Numbered from the stretch's first letter, positions 12,423 to 23,760 are shown. The stretch is 64,000 bases of DNA from Diphasiastrum complanatum (GCA_029204225.1 CM055102.1:26268922-26332921), one strand, 5' to 3'. Numbers and translations: made by a program. The notes: generated by a model from the sequence alone, not told the origin.

Positions 12423-13773
12423 GGGGAACATTACAAAGGTGTCTTCAAGCATGATTGATGGTAAAGTGGATGGATCTAACATTCTTGATGTTGATGAGAA
12501 GGATCCTACTTTGGATGGTGGTGATGATGGACCTTCATCAAGTCAAAAACCAAGGAGAACATCAAGAGAAAGACAAGTACCTTCAAGGCTCACATATGAT
12601 CAAAAGGGTATGCAAGTAGTTTCTGGAAATTATGTTGCTTTCCTAACTTCTTTGGATGAGCCTACAAGTGTAGATCAAGCAAGGAAAGAAGAGGAGTGGA
12701 TCCAAGCAATGGATCTTGAGTATCAAGCTCTTATAAAGAGTGGAACATCTTTTGGAGGATCTTTTTGTGTATTTGGAGCTATGCAAGTGGATGGATGTTA
12801 TCTTGCTGTAAAATCAAGTATTGGATCTGGAAAAAAAAGTTTGTTCAATAACTTAGATGGTCAAGCTGAAGATCAAGAGGTTGATCTCAAAGGGCTTCAA
12901 CTAGTCAAAAGGGAAGTTGGCAATTTGGAGCTAGTCAAGAGCATCAAAGGAGAGGTAATTGGCAAAGGTGTTATGGATCTATTTTTACAGCTTATTGAAG
13001 ACTCAAGTAAGGTAAAAGGAGCAGCAAGTAAGTGTTGTTCAAGTTTACTTTACTTGTTCTATCTCATGTTTGAGCAATTTCATATGGATGTGTGCAAATT
13101 GTCAAGATATGGTAAAACTAGCTACATTGGTGAGCATTGTTTTGATGTTGGATTTGTACTAGCATTCTTGGCTGATTTTGCTGATGGAAATGAAGCTATT
13201 GGAGGTTCATTATGTCACTCATTCATGTTCAAGTCATCAAGGTATGATGGTATCTTGAGGCAAGATGAAGATGGTGGCTCATTCATGGAGTATCATGGTG
13301 GATACATGGCAACAAAGGACAAAGGAGGAGGAGACATGCAAGCAAAAGTTGATCACTCACATTTATTGTTTGTTTGCTGTATTTTTCCAGAGAGTTCAAA
13401 GTTGGAAGCATGGTGGAATCATTTCATTTACATTCTATTTTATTCTTCATGTTCTAGTTACTTCTTGACATGTAAAATTGATGTAAGAAATAGTGAAGCA
13501 TCCCAAGTGGACACTATTCTCTATATCAATTATGGTTGTTTCTATTTTGAGAATTACATGATCATTGAAAGGAGATATATTCTTAGGAAGAAGAACATTC
13601 TTATGATGGATCAAAGTTCTATTGTCAAAAACTATGTTGGGGGCAAGCATAATGAGGTGCAACAACATTTTGCGAGGGAGCGAGTCATTGCAAAGGAGGT
13701 GGAGCTTCAACATGTGTCTTCAAGGGAATGTGTAACTGATATCTTCAAGAATTGGGAAAAGACTTGTTCATGA
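12394..13773 (+). CDS. Chimeric 459-codon ORF: Copia ends with an unrecognised centre
   Basis: This is the longest ORF of the repeat region. Residues 1-118 are the Copia integrase/RT linker: serine-rich acidic stretch, RRTSRERQVPSRLTY, then DQARKEEEWIQAMDLEYQAL, which normally leads into reverse transcriptase. Residues from about 418 are the RNase H tail (HFARERVIAKEVELQHVSS, ECVTDIF). Between them, about 299 codons (12748-13644) match no RT or RNase H motif: no YVDD box, no TAFLHG, no DADWA. The centre has hydrophobic patches (LLYLFYLMF, FVLAFLADFADG, NHFIYILFYSS) and glycine-rich parts, and is free of stops. The first in-frame ATG is at 12406; the ORF opens in-frame upstream without one. 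It could be captured host sequence or sequence that happens to be open. I do not recognise a family. Confidence 0.5.
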   Translation: MLVEMSFFHEGNITKVSSSMIDGKVDGSNILDVDEKDPTLDGGDDGPSSSQKPRRTSRERQVPSRLTYDQKGMQVVSGNYVAFLTSLDEPTSVDQARKEEEWIQAMDLEYQALIKSGTSFGGSFCVFGAMQVDGCYLAVKSSIGSGKKSLFNNLDGQAEDQEVDLKGLQLVKREVGNLELVKSIKGEVIGKGVMDLFLQLIEDSSKVKGAASKCCSSLLYLFYLMFEQFHMDVCKLSRYGKTSYIGEHCFDVGFVLAFLADFADGNEAIGGSLCHSFMFKSSRYDGILRQDEDGGSFMEYHGGYMATKDKGGGDMQAKVDHSHLLFVCCIFPESSKLEAWWNHFIYILFYSSCSSYFLTCKIDVRNSEASQVDTILYINYGCFYFENYMIIERRYILRKKNILMMDQSSIVKNYVGGKHNEVQQHFARERVIAKEVELQHVSSRECVTDIFKNWEKTCS

Positions 13774-13833
13774 AGCATAGGACCTCACTTGGAGTATTAT
13801 CAAAGTCTATGCTAAAACTAGTTGAAGAGGGAG

Positions 13834-14317
13834 TGTGAAAGATTCAACTAGTTTCATCACATTTTGCAATATTTTCATATTTGGCATATTGAGGCCAAAA
13901 CTTGTTTTAGACTTAGAGGTTGACTTTTCAAAGTTCATTAGTCTAAATTTCATTTGAATAAACACTTTTTGAAAGTGTGGGAAAGATATAATGCGAGTTT
14001 GAGTAGATTCAATTTGAATAAGTTGGGTACATTGAATCTAGACCCAAAATTAGTAGGGTTAGCATTTTGGTGGGAAAGCCAAGTGGCCAAATAGGGTTTG
14101 GACCTATTATAAAAGGATCTAACTCATGAAGAGAGTGATCTTCTCTCTTCTCTATCTCGTTTCATGCTTATACATGGTTCTCTTGGGTTCTACTATCCAT
14201 TGGTGCACTATCTTGGTGATTGCTTGCAATTCTATGTGTAGAATGATCTATATTTGTTATTTTTGAATCCACACGTGTGAAATGTAGTAGCTTTCTGGTT
14301 TTGTACGGACAACAACA
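13834..14317 (+). repeat. Probable right LTR of element C
   Basis: Starts TGTGAAAGATTCAACTAG directly after a polypurine tract. It contains TATTATAAAAGG at 14106-14117 followed by a CT-rich leader (GATCTTCTCTCTTCTC), the order expected for U3 and the transcription start. The end is put at ACAACAACA, about 14317, but could be as far as 14445. No second copy is in the window, so the limits are inferred. Confidence 0.55.
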
Positions 14318-14444
14318 GTACATAATCATTTCATTCAAGTTTGATCAAGTTCTATTAGTGTTTGCATCTCAAATTGTGTGTAGATGCTGATTTTTCTACA
14401 TTGGTGAGATTGGTAGTGTATTTTTCTTTCTAACCAAAGATCAT

Positions 14445-15095
14445 TCAAGTAGATTGGATCTTAAGGATCTGAAATCTTTCACAATTATTCCCTACATTTT
14501 GGATTTAGAAGGACCAAAACAAGCATGGGATACGTTGAAGGCATTGTTTGAGACCACAAACACATCTCGAGTGCTATTCCTGATGACGAAGCTGCACACA
14601 TTGCGGATGGATAATGGTGCAACTGTTGTTGATCACCTACTGAAGATCAAAGAGATTTGTGACCAATTAGCAGCAGTTGGAGAGCGAGTATAGGATCGTG
14701 AGATCGTGCAGTTGACATTGAATAGTTTGAGTGAGTCACATCAGATGTTTGTGACAAGTATAGCCACACGGGAAAATCTTCCAACCTATGAAGAGTTAGG
14801 TGGATTGCTTTTGCAAGAAGAACAACGTCAAGAGAACTTGAGTTATTGCAACAGGGGATTTGATCAAGCTCTTGCAGTCAAGGGACGTGGTGGTAGATTT
14901 GGTTGTGGAAGACACCAATCAAGAGGTGGAAACTCAAATCGTGGATCATTCCAACAATTTCAAGAACAATCCAATGATGGCCCAAATCGAGGCAATTGGA
15001 ATCAAGGCCGAGGTCAAGGACGCGGCTATTCCAGGCAAAATAAACCTGAAAATTGTAGGTATTGCAACAAACCTGGCCACTGGGAGCGTGAATAA
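14445..15095 (+). pseudogene. Element B gag (UBN2-type) with zinc knuckle
   Basis: The frame begins mid-gag at LDLKDLKSFTIIPYIL, then GPKQAWDTLKALFETT, SRVLFLMTKLHTLRM and the helical HLLKIKEICDQLAAVGE, the typical plant Copia gag core. One in-frame TAG at about 14692 splits it; the second half carries LTLNSLSESHQMFV, EELGGLLLQEEQR, an RG/Q-rich basic stretch and the knuckle CRYCNKPGHWERE, whose last cysteine is lost to a frameshift. The N-terminus is missing, removed at the junction with element C. Confidence 0.85.
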
Positions 15096-15256
15096 TCAAG
15101 ATACCGAAGGAGATGGAACAAAGAAAAGACAAAGGGCATGTGGAAAATTATGCTGATCAACATCAATTTGATGATTATTATTATGAAAACAATTATGCTG
15201 ATCAACATCAATACGATGATGATTAATATGAAGATGATACAGGTGAGAGCTCAAAA

Positions 15257-17330
15257 TTGTTCATTACAGCATTAATGACAAGTGATGAAACCAAGGATAC
15301 CTGGTACATTGATAGTGGTGCATCCAAGAACATGACTTCAAGGAAAGAGTGGTTTTCAGAACTCAAGGAAACTCACAATGGTGATGAAGTTGGACAAGCC
15401 GATGGCAAATTGCTATCTGTTAAAGGAGTTGGAGTGGTACCAGTGAAGTTAGCCAACGGGAAGATAAAGCGGATAAGCAATGTGCAATATGTACCTGGCT
15501 TAGCTAACAATCTACTATTTGTTGGGATGATGACTAATCAACAACTCAAGGTTGAGTTTGACAGCGACAAATGTCTTGTCAAAGACATCAAGAATCACTA
15601 CAAAGTGATTGCTACAGGAGCTAGAGTCAACGAGAATCGACTCTACAAATTGAATGCGAGATCTTTTGCTCAAGCTATGGTAAGCAAAATTGATAGTCGA
15701 AGTGATCTTTGGCATCAACGATTCCATCATATTAGTGCTCAAAGTTTACATATTCTCAAGAGAGGTAATCTAGTTATAGGATTGTCTGATATTTCTTTTG
15801 AGGAAAAAATTTGTGAAGGTTGCATTTTGGGAAAACAACACAAAGAGCGGTTTCCCAAAAGTGGAGCAAGGAGAGCCAGTGGCATCCTAGATCTTGTCCA
15901 CAGTGATCTATGTGGACCTATGCAGACTAGATCTCTTAGTGGCTACTATTACTTTATCACCTTCATTGATGATTATAGCAGAGGCATTTGGATTTATTTC
16001 ATAAGCAAGAAATCAGATGCTTTTGCTAAGTTCAAGGAATTCAAGGCATTAGTTGAAAAGCAAACAGGATGTTGCATCAAAACTTTGAGATCTGATGGAG
16101 GTGGTGAGTATTTTTCTACAGAATTTATTGATTTCTGCAAAGATCAAAGGATCAAGAGGCAGACTACAACACCTTATTCACCACAGCAAAATGGAGTTGC
16201 AGAACAAAAGAACGGATCTATTGTTGAGATAGCCAGGGCGATGCCCAAAAGCTAGGGTCTGCCAAACACCTTTCGGGAAGAAGCTTGTAGCACAGCTACG
16301 CACATCCTGAATCGGTGTCCTACAAAATCCGTGGAAGGTAAGACACCTCATGAAGCTGTTATTGGAAAAAAAAACCTAATATTTCTCATTTGAGAGTATT
16401 TGGTTGTGATACTTATGCTCATATTCCTGATGAGAAACAAAGGAAATTGGATGCAACAGGTATCAAGTGTATTTTCCTTGGATATGATGACAAGGCCAAG
16501 GCATACATGATGTATGACACAAATGCACATAAGCTTGTAATTTCTAGGGATGCTACGTTTGACGAGATGGGCCAAGGCAAACAATCTGAAGTAATCACTA
16601 AACCTTTTGATGAGGGAGCAAAAGTACATGTCAAAAAGTAAGTGGATTTTGATATAGAAAATCCATTGGACAAAGGCAAGCCTGATGCTGAAATTCCCAA
16701 GAGAGTACCTAAATGGTACTTATCAGTCACAGATGGTGCAAAGAAGGGAGATACTCCCAAATCTAGTGAGCAGGGAGAACTTAGAAGATCAAGTAGAAAT
16801 CGAAAACCTCCTGCAAGATTAGAGATGAATCTAGCCCTAATGGGATCCATCTTAACGGCTCAAGAACCTAAAACTTTCAATGAAGCAAAGGAACACAAGG
16901 AGTGGCGTGCAGCTATGGAAACAAAAATGGAGGCTATATCGAAGAACAAAACGTGGGACTTGGTTGAGATACCTGATGGTAAGACGCCTATTACATGTAA
17001 GTGGATCTACAAGACTAAGTATGGAGTGGATGGGCAACTCAACAAGTACAAGACACGATTAGTTGCAAGAGGTTTTGAGCAGTAGGAAGGTATAGACTTT
17101 TAGGAGACCTTTGCACCTGTAGCCAAAATGGTAACTATTTGTTCTATCATTGCAATTTTTGCTTTCTATGGTTGGAAAATCTAGCAAATGGATGTCAAAT
17201 CTACTTTTCTTAATGGATTATTGGATGAAGAGGTATATTTAGAGCAACCTCAAGGGTTTGTTGAGCCTGGAAGAGATCATTTGGTTTGTAAACTCAAAAA
17301 AGCCATATATGGATTATGTTGTTGGTGTTG
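15257..17330 (+). pseudogene. Element B pol: protease, integrase and truncated reverse transcriptase
   Basis: Protease active site WYIDSGASKNM near 15301 is intact. The pre-integrase zinc finger is H-x4-H (HQRFHH) plus CEGC. The integrase catalytic triad is visible: Asp in HSDLCGP, Asp in RSDGGGEY, Glu in SPQQNGVAEQ. A TAG at 16253-16255 and a frame break near 16370 follow, then the C-terminal block (VFGCDTYAHIPDEK), the linker (RRSSRNRKPPARL) and RT motifs ITCKWIYKTKYG, NKYKTRLVARGFEQ, VKSTFLNGLLDEEVY and KLKKAIYGL. RT then stops, and the YVDD box is absent. Element D (22770-23760) is a close relative. Confidence 0.9.
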
Positions 17331-17699
17331 TTAGTCACAGCTGCAATTTCATGGAGCATCAAAAGGCAACCTACAGTAGCTTTATCATCAACGGAAGCTG
17401 AATATCGAGCACTCAGCAATGCTACACAATAAGCGGTATGGTTACGAAGATTGCTTATGGATTTAGGTCAGCCACAGGTGGATGCTACTACTATATCTTG
17501 CAACAATCACCTTGCCAAAAATCCAGTTTTACATGCTCGAACCAAGCACATCGAAATACACTATCATTTTATTCAAGAGAAAAATCTTGATGGAGCCATT
17601 GATCTTGTTTTTTGTAAATCCGAAGATCAAATGGCAGATATTTTTACTAAGTCATTAGGTAGATATAAATTTGAGAGGTTTAGGAACAGAAGAATGTAA
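17331..17699 (+). pseudogene. Element B RNase H C-terminal remnant
   Basis: After the RT deletion the sequence resumes with STEAEYRALSNATQ, then AVWLRRLLMDL, NPVLHARTKHIEIHYHF and EDQMADIFTKSLGRYKFE, the final block of Copia RNase H. One stop lies inside (after NATQ). The ORF ends 20 bases before the right LTR. Confidence 0.85.
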
Positions 17700-17706
17700 T
17701 TTTATA

Positions 17707-17718
17707 ATTGAGGGAGAG
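17707..17718 (+). other. Polypurine tract of element B
   Basis: ATTGAGGGAGAG directly precedes the right LTR TGTTAGAAATC. This is the expected plus-strand primer position for reverse transcription. Confidence 0.8.
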
Positions 17719-17984
17719 TGTTAGAAATCAATGATAAACTTCATTGTTATTGTTTACGATGTACATTAATGTCGACAGCTGTTACCAACTGTAATTAGCC
17801 GTAGGCTAGTCTATTAGCCTATTCGTAGGTTTTTCTCTCTCTATCAGGGTTCAGGGTTTATATGTACATTTTATATTCAGTATGAAGTTAGTGTGATAGA
17901 GTGGTATTGCGTGTTTGTCTTCCGGCTCCTTACTTGGTGATTGCTTATGGTGAATGTTTGATGTTGCATTTCTGATTGTTGACA
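17719..17984 (+). repeat. Right LTR of element B (266 bases)
   Basis: Begins TGTTAGAAATC and ends GTTGACA, followed by the target duplication CCCAC. It carries a TTCAGGGTTTATATG segment that the left LTR lacks. Confidence 0.9.
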
Positions 17985-17989
17985 CCCAC

Positions 17990-19185
17990 ATCAATAGAGG
18001 GAGCAAACCTTGAGCATCCAGATGAATGTTCAAATCCCAGACAAACTGAATATTAGTTTGGACGACAAGCAGACCGATATATCAGAAGTGTCCAAAACAC
18101 CTACGACACACCGAAGCTCTATTGCCAGTTGACAGAACAAAGGCAAAGTAATTGATGAGTCTGTTTTACCTCCAAGAAGATCTGCAAGACAAAGAAGAAC
18201 ACCAGTCAGATATATATCTGACAACTCATCTTCTACTTAAGAAGAATTATGTGGATCCAGTGGTGAACCACAAACTTACAAAGAAGCAGTCAACAGTACA
18301 GACAAGGACAAATGGATCAGGGCCATGGAAGATGAGATGAGCTCCATGAAGCAAAACGAAGTGTGGACTCTCAAGCCACTACCAACTGATAGAAAGACCA
18401 TAAAGTGTAAGTGGGTCTACAAGCATAAGTATGGACCGGACGACAATGTACTAAGATACAAAGCCAGACTAGTTGCAAAAGGCTTCTCACAGAGGTGTGG
18501 CATTGATTATACAGAGACATTTTCTCTTGTTGTGAAGCACACATCTCTACGCATATTGTTTTCATATGCAGCTACCTATGATCTAAAGATTCACATTGTA
18601 GACAAGAAGACAACCTTCCTACATGGAGAGCTGAAAGAGGAGGTCTACATGGACCAACCACCAAGTTTTGCCTGCAAGGCTTTTTTTGATGTACTTGGCA
18701 GACAATACGCAGCCAGACATTGCTTACGTAGTGTTCAGATTGAGCCAATTCAATATCAATCCAGGTCCAACACATTGGAAGATTGCCAAGAGGATCCTGC
18801 AATATCTGCAGAACACAAAGGACTATGGCCAATGCTATTGTCGAGATGCAAGATTCAAGATTGAATCCTACATTGATGCAAGTTGGGCATCCCTAAAAGA
18901 TGGTAGTAAAAGCGTCTCAGGAGGATAACAGTCGATGCAGTTGTTGTATGGATCAGCAGAAAGCACAGACAATAACTGCCCAATCATCATGTGATGGAGA
19001 ATATGTTGTTGCAGTCAAGATAGCTAATGAGCTAACATGGCTCAAATAGTTCATAGGGGGACTAGGACAGAGCACCGATGAACCGTTGATCCTACACATG
19101 GACAACACATCTGCTATTCATATGACAAAAGACCCAGTGTTTCATTTCAAGACAAAACACATCAGCATCAAGTATCACTTGATTA
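17990..19185 (+). pseudogene. Element A reverse transcriptase and RNase H remnants
   Basis: After element B, A resumes with the linker (PRRSARQRRTPVRYIS), then KWIRAMEDEMSSMKQNEVW, TIKCKWVYKHKYGPD, RYKARLVAKGFSQ, YTETFSLVVK and TTFLHGELKEEVYMDQPPSF. RT is then deleted and the frame jumps to the region after the catalytic box (PDIAYVVFRLSQF, HWKIAKRILQYL, ESYIDASWASLKDG). RNase H finishes in another frame with CDGEYVVAVKIANELTWL and FKTKHISIKYHL, running straight into the right LTR. No YVDD box remains. Confidence 0.85.
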
Positions 19186-19892
19186 TGGGGGCTACGCCGA
19201 CTAATCAGGCATTCACAAGCTAAGTCCAAGATGACATATCGGGCATGGACGAACTATCGGACCTCAGCTACTTGGGCGTGAAGTTTTTAAACTATCATGA
19301 TCCATCGCCTCCATGCAACGTTAATAGATATAGTTAGTGATAGTTTTTAGCTAAACTTCTAGCTAATCAAGTCTTGTAATCTAATCTAGTATGATATATG
19401 TATTGGATAGACATACATAATGCATATACATGCAGAAACACACTCCTAAACGCAACATTCAGTGAGGTGCATATCAAGGAAGAAAAATAGTTCTAGCAGT
19501 AGCTAGTTCCATTCGTGAGAAGGAAACACCTCTCTTATACCGATGCGCTGATATGGGAAACAGACAACACCCAATTGATGTATATTCGATTTTGATAATA
19601 CAGAAGAGCTACAATATTTCTGCTCAGTCTGTGTGCATGTTGTGATGGTCATTCAATTTACTAGTAGATATATTTTCGCTGTCCTTAGACATTATCTGTT
19701 GTTCATAAAATCATTGTCAGATTAGTAATAGTTAGCTGTTGTTTGGAGGATGACTGATCTTGGTTTGAGGCAGTAGCCTTGTCCGGCAGATCGGCTCCAT
19801 CTGAGCTCTAACTAAAAACATCGTTGAATCCAGAATATTTGGATTCCAACAGTTCCTACAATGCAACCCGATTGTTCGATATTTTTCCATCA
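19186..19892 (+). repeat. Right LTR of Copia element A
   Basis: About 707 bases, TGGGGGCTACGCCGACTAATC to TTTTTCCATCA, aligning with 8528-9219. The end of pol abuts it without an obvious polypurine tract except GGGGG at the junction. Confidence 0.85.
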
Positions 19893-21170
19893 TTTTTTTC
19901 GTAGAGTTTTTGGGAAATTTGTGTTGATACAATGCAAAACATCTCCTCATATTCTCATCTTCTTTCTCACTGAGTTTTTTCAATTCGAACCATTTAGACT
20001 AAGTTTGCATATCCATTGAAATTTCATGCACCTCAATCTATAGTAGATTGAGTTTAGGAGTAGAATATTATTGATACAGTAGCTAAATTAGAAGCTAAGT
20101 ATGAAGATTGAGAAATTGGGTTCCAAAACATGGATAAAAAAACAATTCACTTGAGATTCTCTTGTATCTTGGATCCACAAATTGAGGTCTCAAAATAAAT
20201 ATCCAAAAGATCATATGGAGATTTTCACCTCAAAAGAACAAAAGGGAAAAATATCCATACATATATCCACATGCATATAAAGAGACGTCAAGTGGACCAA
20301 ACTTTGCTCACATGGATATGGACATGAATTACCATGGATACCATAGCATTCACATGTAGATTATCCAAGCAAACCCATTATTGATGACAATTGTGCCCTA
20401 ACGACGACATTTTGAATTTTGAAATTTATATGATAATCCATGCAATGGATTCTCCATGTCATACATTGTCTTGCCTAGCACTTGGTAGTAAGAGGGATGT
20501 CTATGATTTTTGAGTTGGAGTGGATTATCCAGGCCTGAATTATCCATGCCAAAGTAGTAATTAAATTCAAATGGCTAGGATTTGGCATGGATATCGCATG
20601 GATTTTTTTCTAGCAAGTTTATGTGTGGATACTATGTGGATAGATATCCACGATGTATCCTAGCATGGATCATCCATGCAAAATTTTGTTCACAATAAGA
20701 TGAAGTTTTGGCACGTTAAGCCAAAATGGTTTTCTCCTTTTTTGGTCCTAGCTCGTGTCTCTCCATTTTGGAATCAAGCTCATTTCTCTTTGTTTTGAAA
20801 ACCTTTTGTACTGTTGCTTTGTGTGTGAAAAAGAAACAAAGAGAAGGTGAGATTGTGATGTGAATGATCAAAATAAGTAATGAGGTTTTCTACCTCCATT
20901 CGAGCCCTAATCCTACAAGCAAACATTTCATATAAAGATAAGACATGTACTACGCCTAACTTGAATCTCCCCTGGCCTCTTCATCATGAAATTAAACATC
21001 CATACACTGAATCATACTTGTAAAACATGCTTCTCTCTCTCAACCCCAAGTGGATTTGTCCATGCTTCAATTTTTTTTTCTGCGACGACCATTCTGTATT
21101 ACTTGTATTGGTTGGGATCATTTTTGAGTAGCTTCCCTTTCAACTTTTTTCAATCTCATTTGGAACACCA
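19893..21170. other. Non-coding spacer rich in CATGGAT/ATCCATG
   Basis: No open frame of note. Between about 20240 and 20690 the heptamer CATGGAT or its complement occurs roughly ten times in both orientations, for example GCATGGATATCGCATGGAT and GCATGGATCATCCATGC. The same word is frequent in the dispersed repeat at 1-2700, so this may be a further, highly decayed relative. Confidence 0.4.
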
Positions 21171-22400
21171 TCCAGATTTCATGGGATTATTGGGCTCACA
21201 TGGACGTAACAATCTTCCTCCCTTAAACCAATTATGTCCCCTGGACAAAGAACTAGGAAAGATTCGCTTTGTATGCTTTTAACTCTTTCCCACAAATCTT
21301 TATCCTCAATCTGACCGACCAACCTAATCAAGCACTCAGAGATAGAACAATTTTTCAATTGTTTATTTATGATTCTGAGTACTCCTTCAGGTTCCAAAGG
21401 TACATTTAGCAATAAGTCATCCAAATGGGTAGAATCTTCAATATATATAACTGTCATCAACATATAATCTAAATTTACATGATACATTGGATGAGTCGTC
21501 GACTAATCTTGAAGGTCAAGTTCAAAACCTAACAAACCAATCCTTCAACTTTCACATTGACCCAAAAAATCATTATCCTTAGTCTGACTTCAATAATAAA
21601 ATAAATACTTAGAGATGGAACAATTCTCCAATTATCTAACGTCACCTTCATGTAATCTCAATTTACATGAATCAGTGGGTGAAATGTCACCTTACATTGG
21701 AAATCAACGTTCAAAAGTTAAAGAAACAAACAATCATAGCCCAAGACTATCCACAATTTCTTCTAGACATGTCATAAATGCTTCTTGGTACCAATACACT
21801 TACATTCAAAAGAAATTAAGGTATGACGATTCATCTTACCAAAATCTCATAGGAGATCCATCAAAATAAAAATGACTTTAACTCAGTTCTGAGTACCCCA
21901 GATACTCTCTTGAGTTAAGTGCTTTATTCCTAGCATCACATACAAGAAATTAACAACCATACCATCTTGATAGATTTAATTGTCTCCTAATTGACCAGAT
22001 AGATTTAGGCTGAAAACATTACACAAGCATTATTCAGCCAATTAACTTTTAACCAGGAGTAATCCAATTGCTCAAGTCAATTGCCAATGATTCAGAAATC
22101 TCAAATGTCTAGATGTCGAATTCTTATATCCCGGAATAACAACACATTTAGATCCTCTTCTACAAAGCTTATATGGAAGTATAACTTCATATGACCATAA
22201 TTTTAGGAGATACTTCTAGCCATTACATTCCCTCATGCTCCTTAAGCGTTCCTTTGTAGATGAACACATCATCTAAGAATACAACTCCGCTTTGACCTAG
22301 GCATGGACGAAAAATATTGTTCAAGTGTGGTCAAAAAGCCACAAGTGTATTCACTGAACCAAAAGGAACACTAAAAAAATTAAAGAGATTGAGGAAGTCA
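21170..22400 (-). pseudogene. Decayed Ty3/gypsy element (chromodomain clade), RT to chromodomain
   Basis: On the minus strand, 22380-22245 reads FFSVPFGSVNTLVAF (stop) PHLNNIFRPCLGQSG, then VVFLDDVFIYKGT. This is the gypsy RT motif block whose intact form has FLDD flanked by APATFQ and LIYS. About 0.9 kb further, 21390-21250 reads EPEGVLRIINKQLKN and SECLIRLVGQIEDKDLWERV, a chromodomain-like tail as in chromoviral integrases. The sequence between is too decayed to read. RT upstream and chromodomain downstream gives a consistent minus-strand orientation. Confidence 0.65.
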
Positions 22401-22769
22401 ACCTGTCCACAAGTGGAAGAGGCTACCTTCTCCTAGGTTGTCCTAAAAACCTAGGCATTCTTTGGTCCGCAAATTCAAAAGCTGGGATGACAGTCAAGCA
22501 GTTTGAGAAATTTCTTTTGGATTTTGATCACTGAATGTGAGCTACAGGTTGAGAGAAAGTCTTACTCTTGTTAGATAATTTCTTAGGTCACAAAACAGTA
22601 TACATTGTGGCCCAACTTAGAATCACCACTGTTGAATTTCTGCCAGCAAATACCACTAGCATATTCTAGCCAATGGATGCCGAAATTATTAATTCTTTCA
22701 AAGCTCATTATAGGAAAGACTTGATCCAACATAGAATTGACTGTTTGATGTTGCATAAAGATCCTGAAA

Positions 22770-23760
22770 TTGAATTGAATGCGAGATCTTTTACTCAAGT
22801 TATGGTAAACACTGTTGATAGTTGAAGTGACATTTGGTATCAAAGGTTTAGTCATATTAGTGCTCAAAGCTTGCAAATCCTTAAAAGCGGTAATCTAGTT
22901 GTTGGATTGCCTGATATCTCTATTGAAGAAAAAATTTGTGAGGGTTACATTTTGGGAAAACAACATAGAGTGAGATTTCTCAAAGATGGAGCAAGAAGAG
23001 CCAATGGCATTCTTGATCTTGTTCACAGTGATTTGTGTGGACCAATACAAACTAGGTCCATTAGTGGTTGTTACTATTTCATCACATTCATTGATGACTG
23101 TAGTAGACATATCTGGATTTATTTCATAAGCAAGAAATCTGATGCTTTTGCCAAGTTTAGAGAGTTCAAGGCTCTAGTTTAAAAACAAACAGGTTGTTAT
23201 ATTAAGACCCTCAGATCAGATGGTGGCGGTGAGTATTTTTCAACAGAGTTTATAAATTTTTGCAAGGATCAGAGGATCAAGAGACAAACTACTGCACCCT
23301 ATTCACCAGAACAGAATGGAGTTGTAGAACGGAAAAACAGATCCATTGTGGAGATGGCTAGGGCAATGCTTAAGAGCAAGGGTTTGCCAAATACTTTTTG
23401 GCGAAAGCATGCAACACAACTACTCATATCTTGAATCGGTGTCCTACGAAGTCCGTGGAGGGTAAGACACCTTACGAAGCTTTTACTGGAAAGAAACCTA
23501 ATGTTTCTCATTTACGAGTATTTGGTTGTGATGCTTACGCTCACGTGCTTGATGAAAAACGAAAGAAGCTGGATGCAAAAGTTGTTAAGTGTATTCTCCT
23601 TGGATAAGATGAAAGAGCCAAGGCATACATGATGTATGACTTAGATGCACAAAAGATCATGATTTCTAGAGATGCTACTTTTGATGAGATGGGTCAAAAT
23701 GACCAAATAAAATTGATAATTGATTCCTTTAATGATAAAGCTAATGTACAGCAACTTTTT
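22770..23760 (+). pseudogene. Copia fragment D: pre-integrase, integrase and linker
   Basis: Starts mid-polyprotein at ELNARSFTQVMV and keeps WYQRFSHISAQSLQ, KICEGYILGKQH (a zinc cysteine changed to Tyr), LVHSDLCGPIQT, TLRSDGGGEYFS, SPEQNGVVERKNRS and NTFWRKHA. It then shifts frame to LRVFGCDAYAHVLDEK and ends near DEMGQNDQ. Residues track element B very closely (same blocks at 15650-16600), so it is the same family. The integrase triad D, D, E is present but stops (TGA near 22830, TAA near 23180) and frameshifts disable it. No LTR adjoins. Confidence 0.88.

Larger units (their letters stand above)
12120..14320 (+). mobile_element. Truncated Copia element C inside element B
   Basis: It begins abruptly in the integrase C-terminal region (FWDQALLCANFL), continues through the integrase/RT linker into a long chimeric ORF, and ends with a polypurine tract (GAAGAGGGAG, about 13825-13834) followed by an LTR-like stretch with a TATA-like TATTATAAAAGG at 14106-14117. 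The gag of element B resumes at about 14445. It is a different Copia lineage from B: the integrase and linker residues clearly differ. Confidence 0.65.
11391..17984 (+). mobile_element. Nested Copia retrotransposon B with target-site duplication
   Basis: Left LTR 11391-11570 and right LTR 17719-17984 both begin TGTTAGAAATCAATGATAAA and end GTTGACA. The five bases CCCAC at 11386-11390 are repeated at 17985-17989, a clean target-site duplication inside element A. A perfect TGGTATCAGAGC primer site lies at 11571 and a polypurine tract at about 17707-17718. The interior holds gag, protease and integrase, then only the start of RT and the end of RNase H, so it is deleted and non-autonomous. Truncated element C (about 12120-14320) lies within its 5' part. 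Confidence 0.92.
8528..19892 (+). mobile_element. Copia LTR retrotransposon A, full-length but dead, hosting nested element B
   Basis: Two direct LTRs (8528-9219 and 19186-19892) flank an interior in Copia order: gag, double zinc knuckle, protease, integrase, then RT and RNase H. A tRNA-Met-type primer site follows the left LTR at 9221. Element B (11391-17984) sits between the integrase C-terminus and the region before RT. A is about 4.8 kb without B. Many stops and frameshifts, plus a large RT deletion near 18680, make it non-autonomous. No matching target duplication is visible at the outer edges: TCTAT before the left LTR, TTTTT after the right LTR. Confidence 0.85.

Noticed and set aside
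21615-21869. 84-codon ORF as a small gene
   Set aside because: Lies antisense within the decayed gypsy element between RT and chromodomain remnants; no family match.
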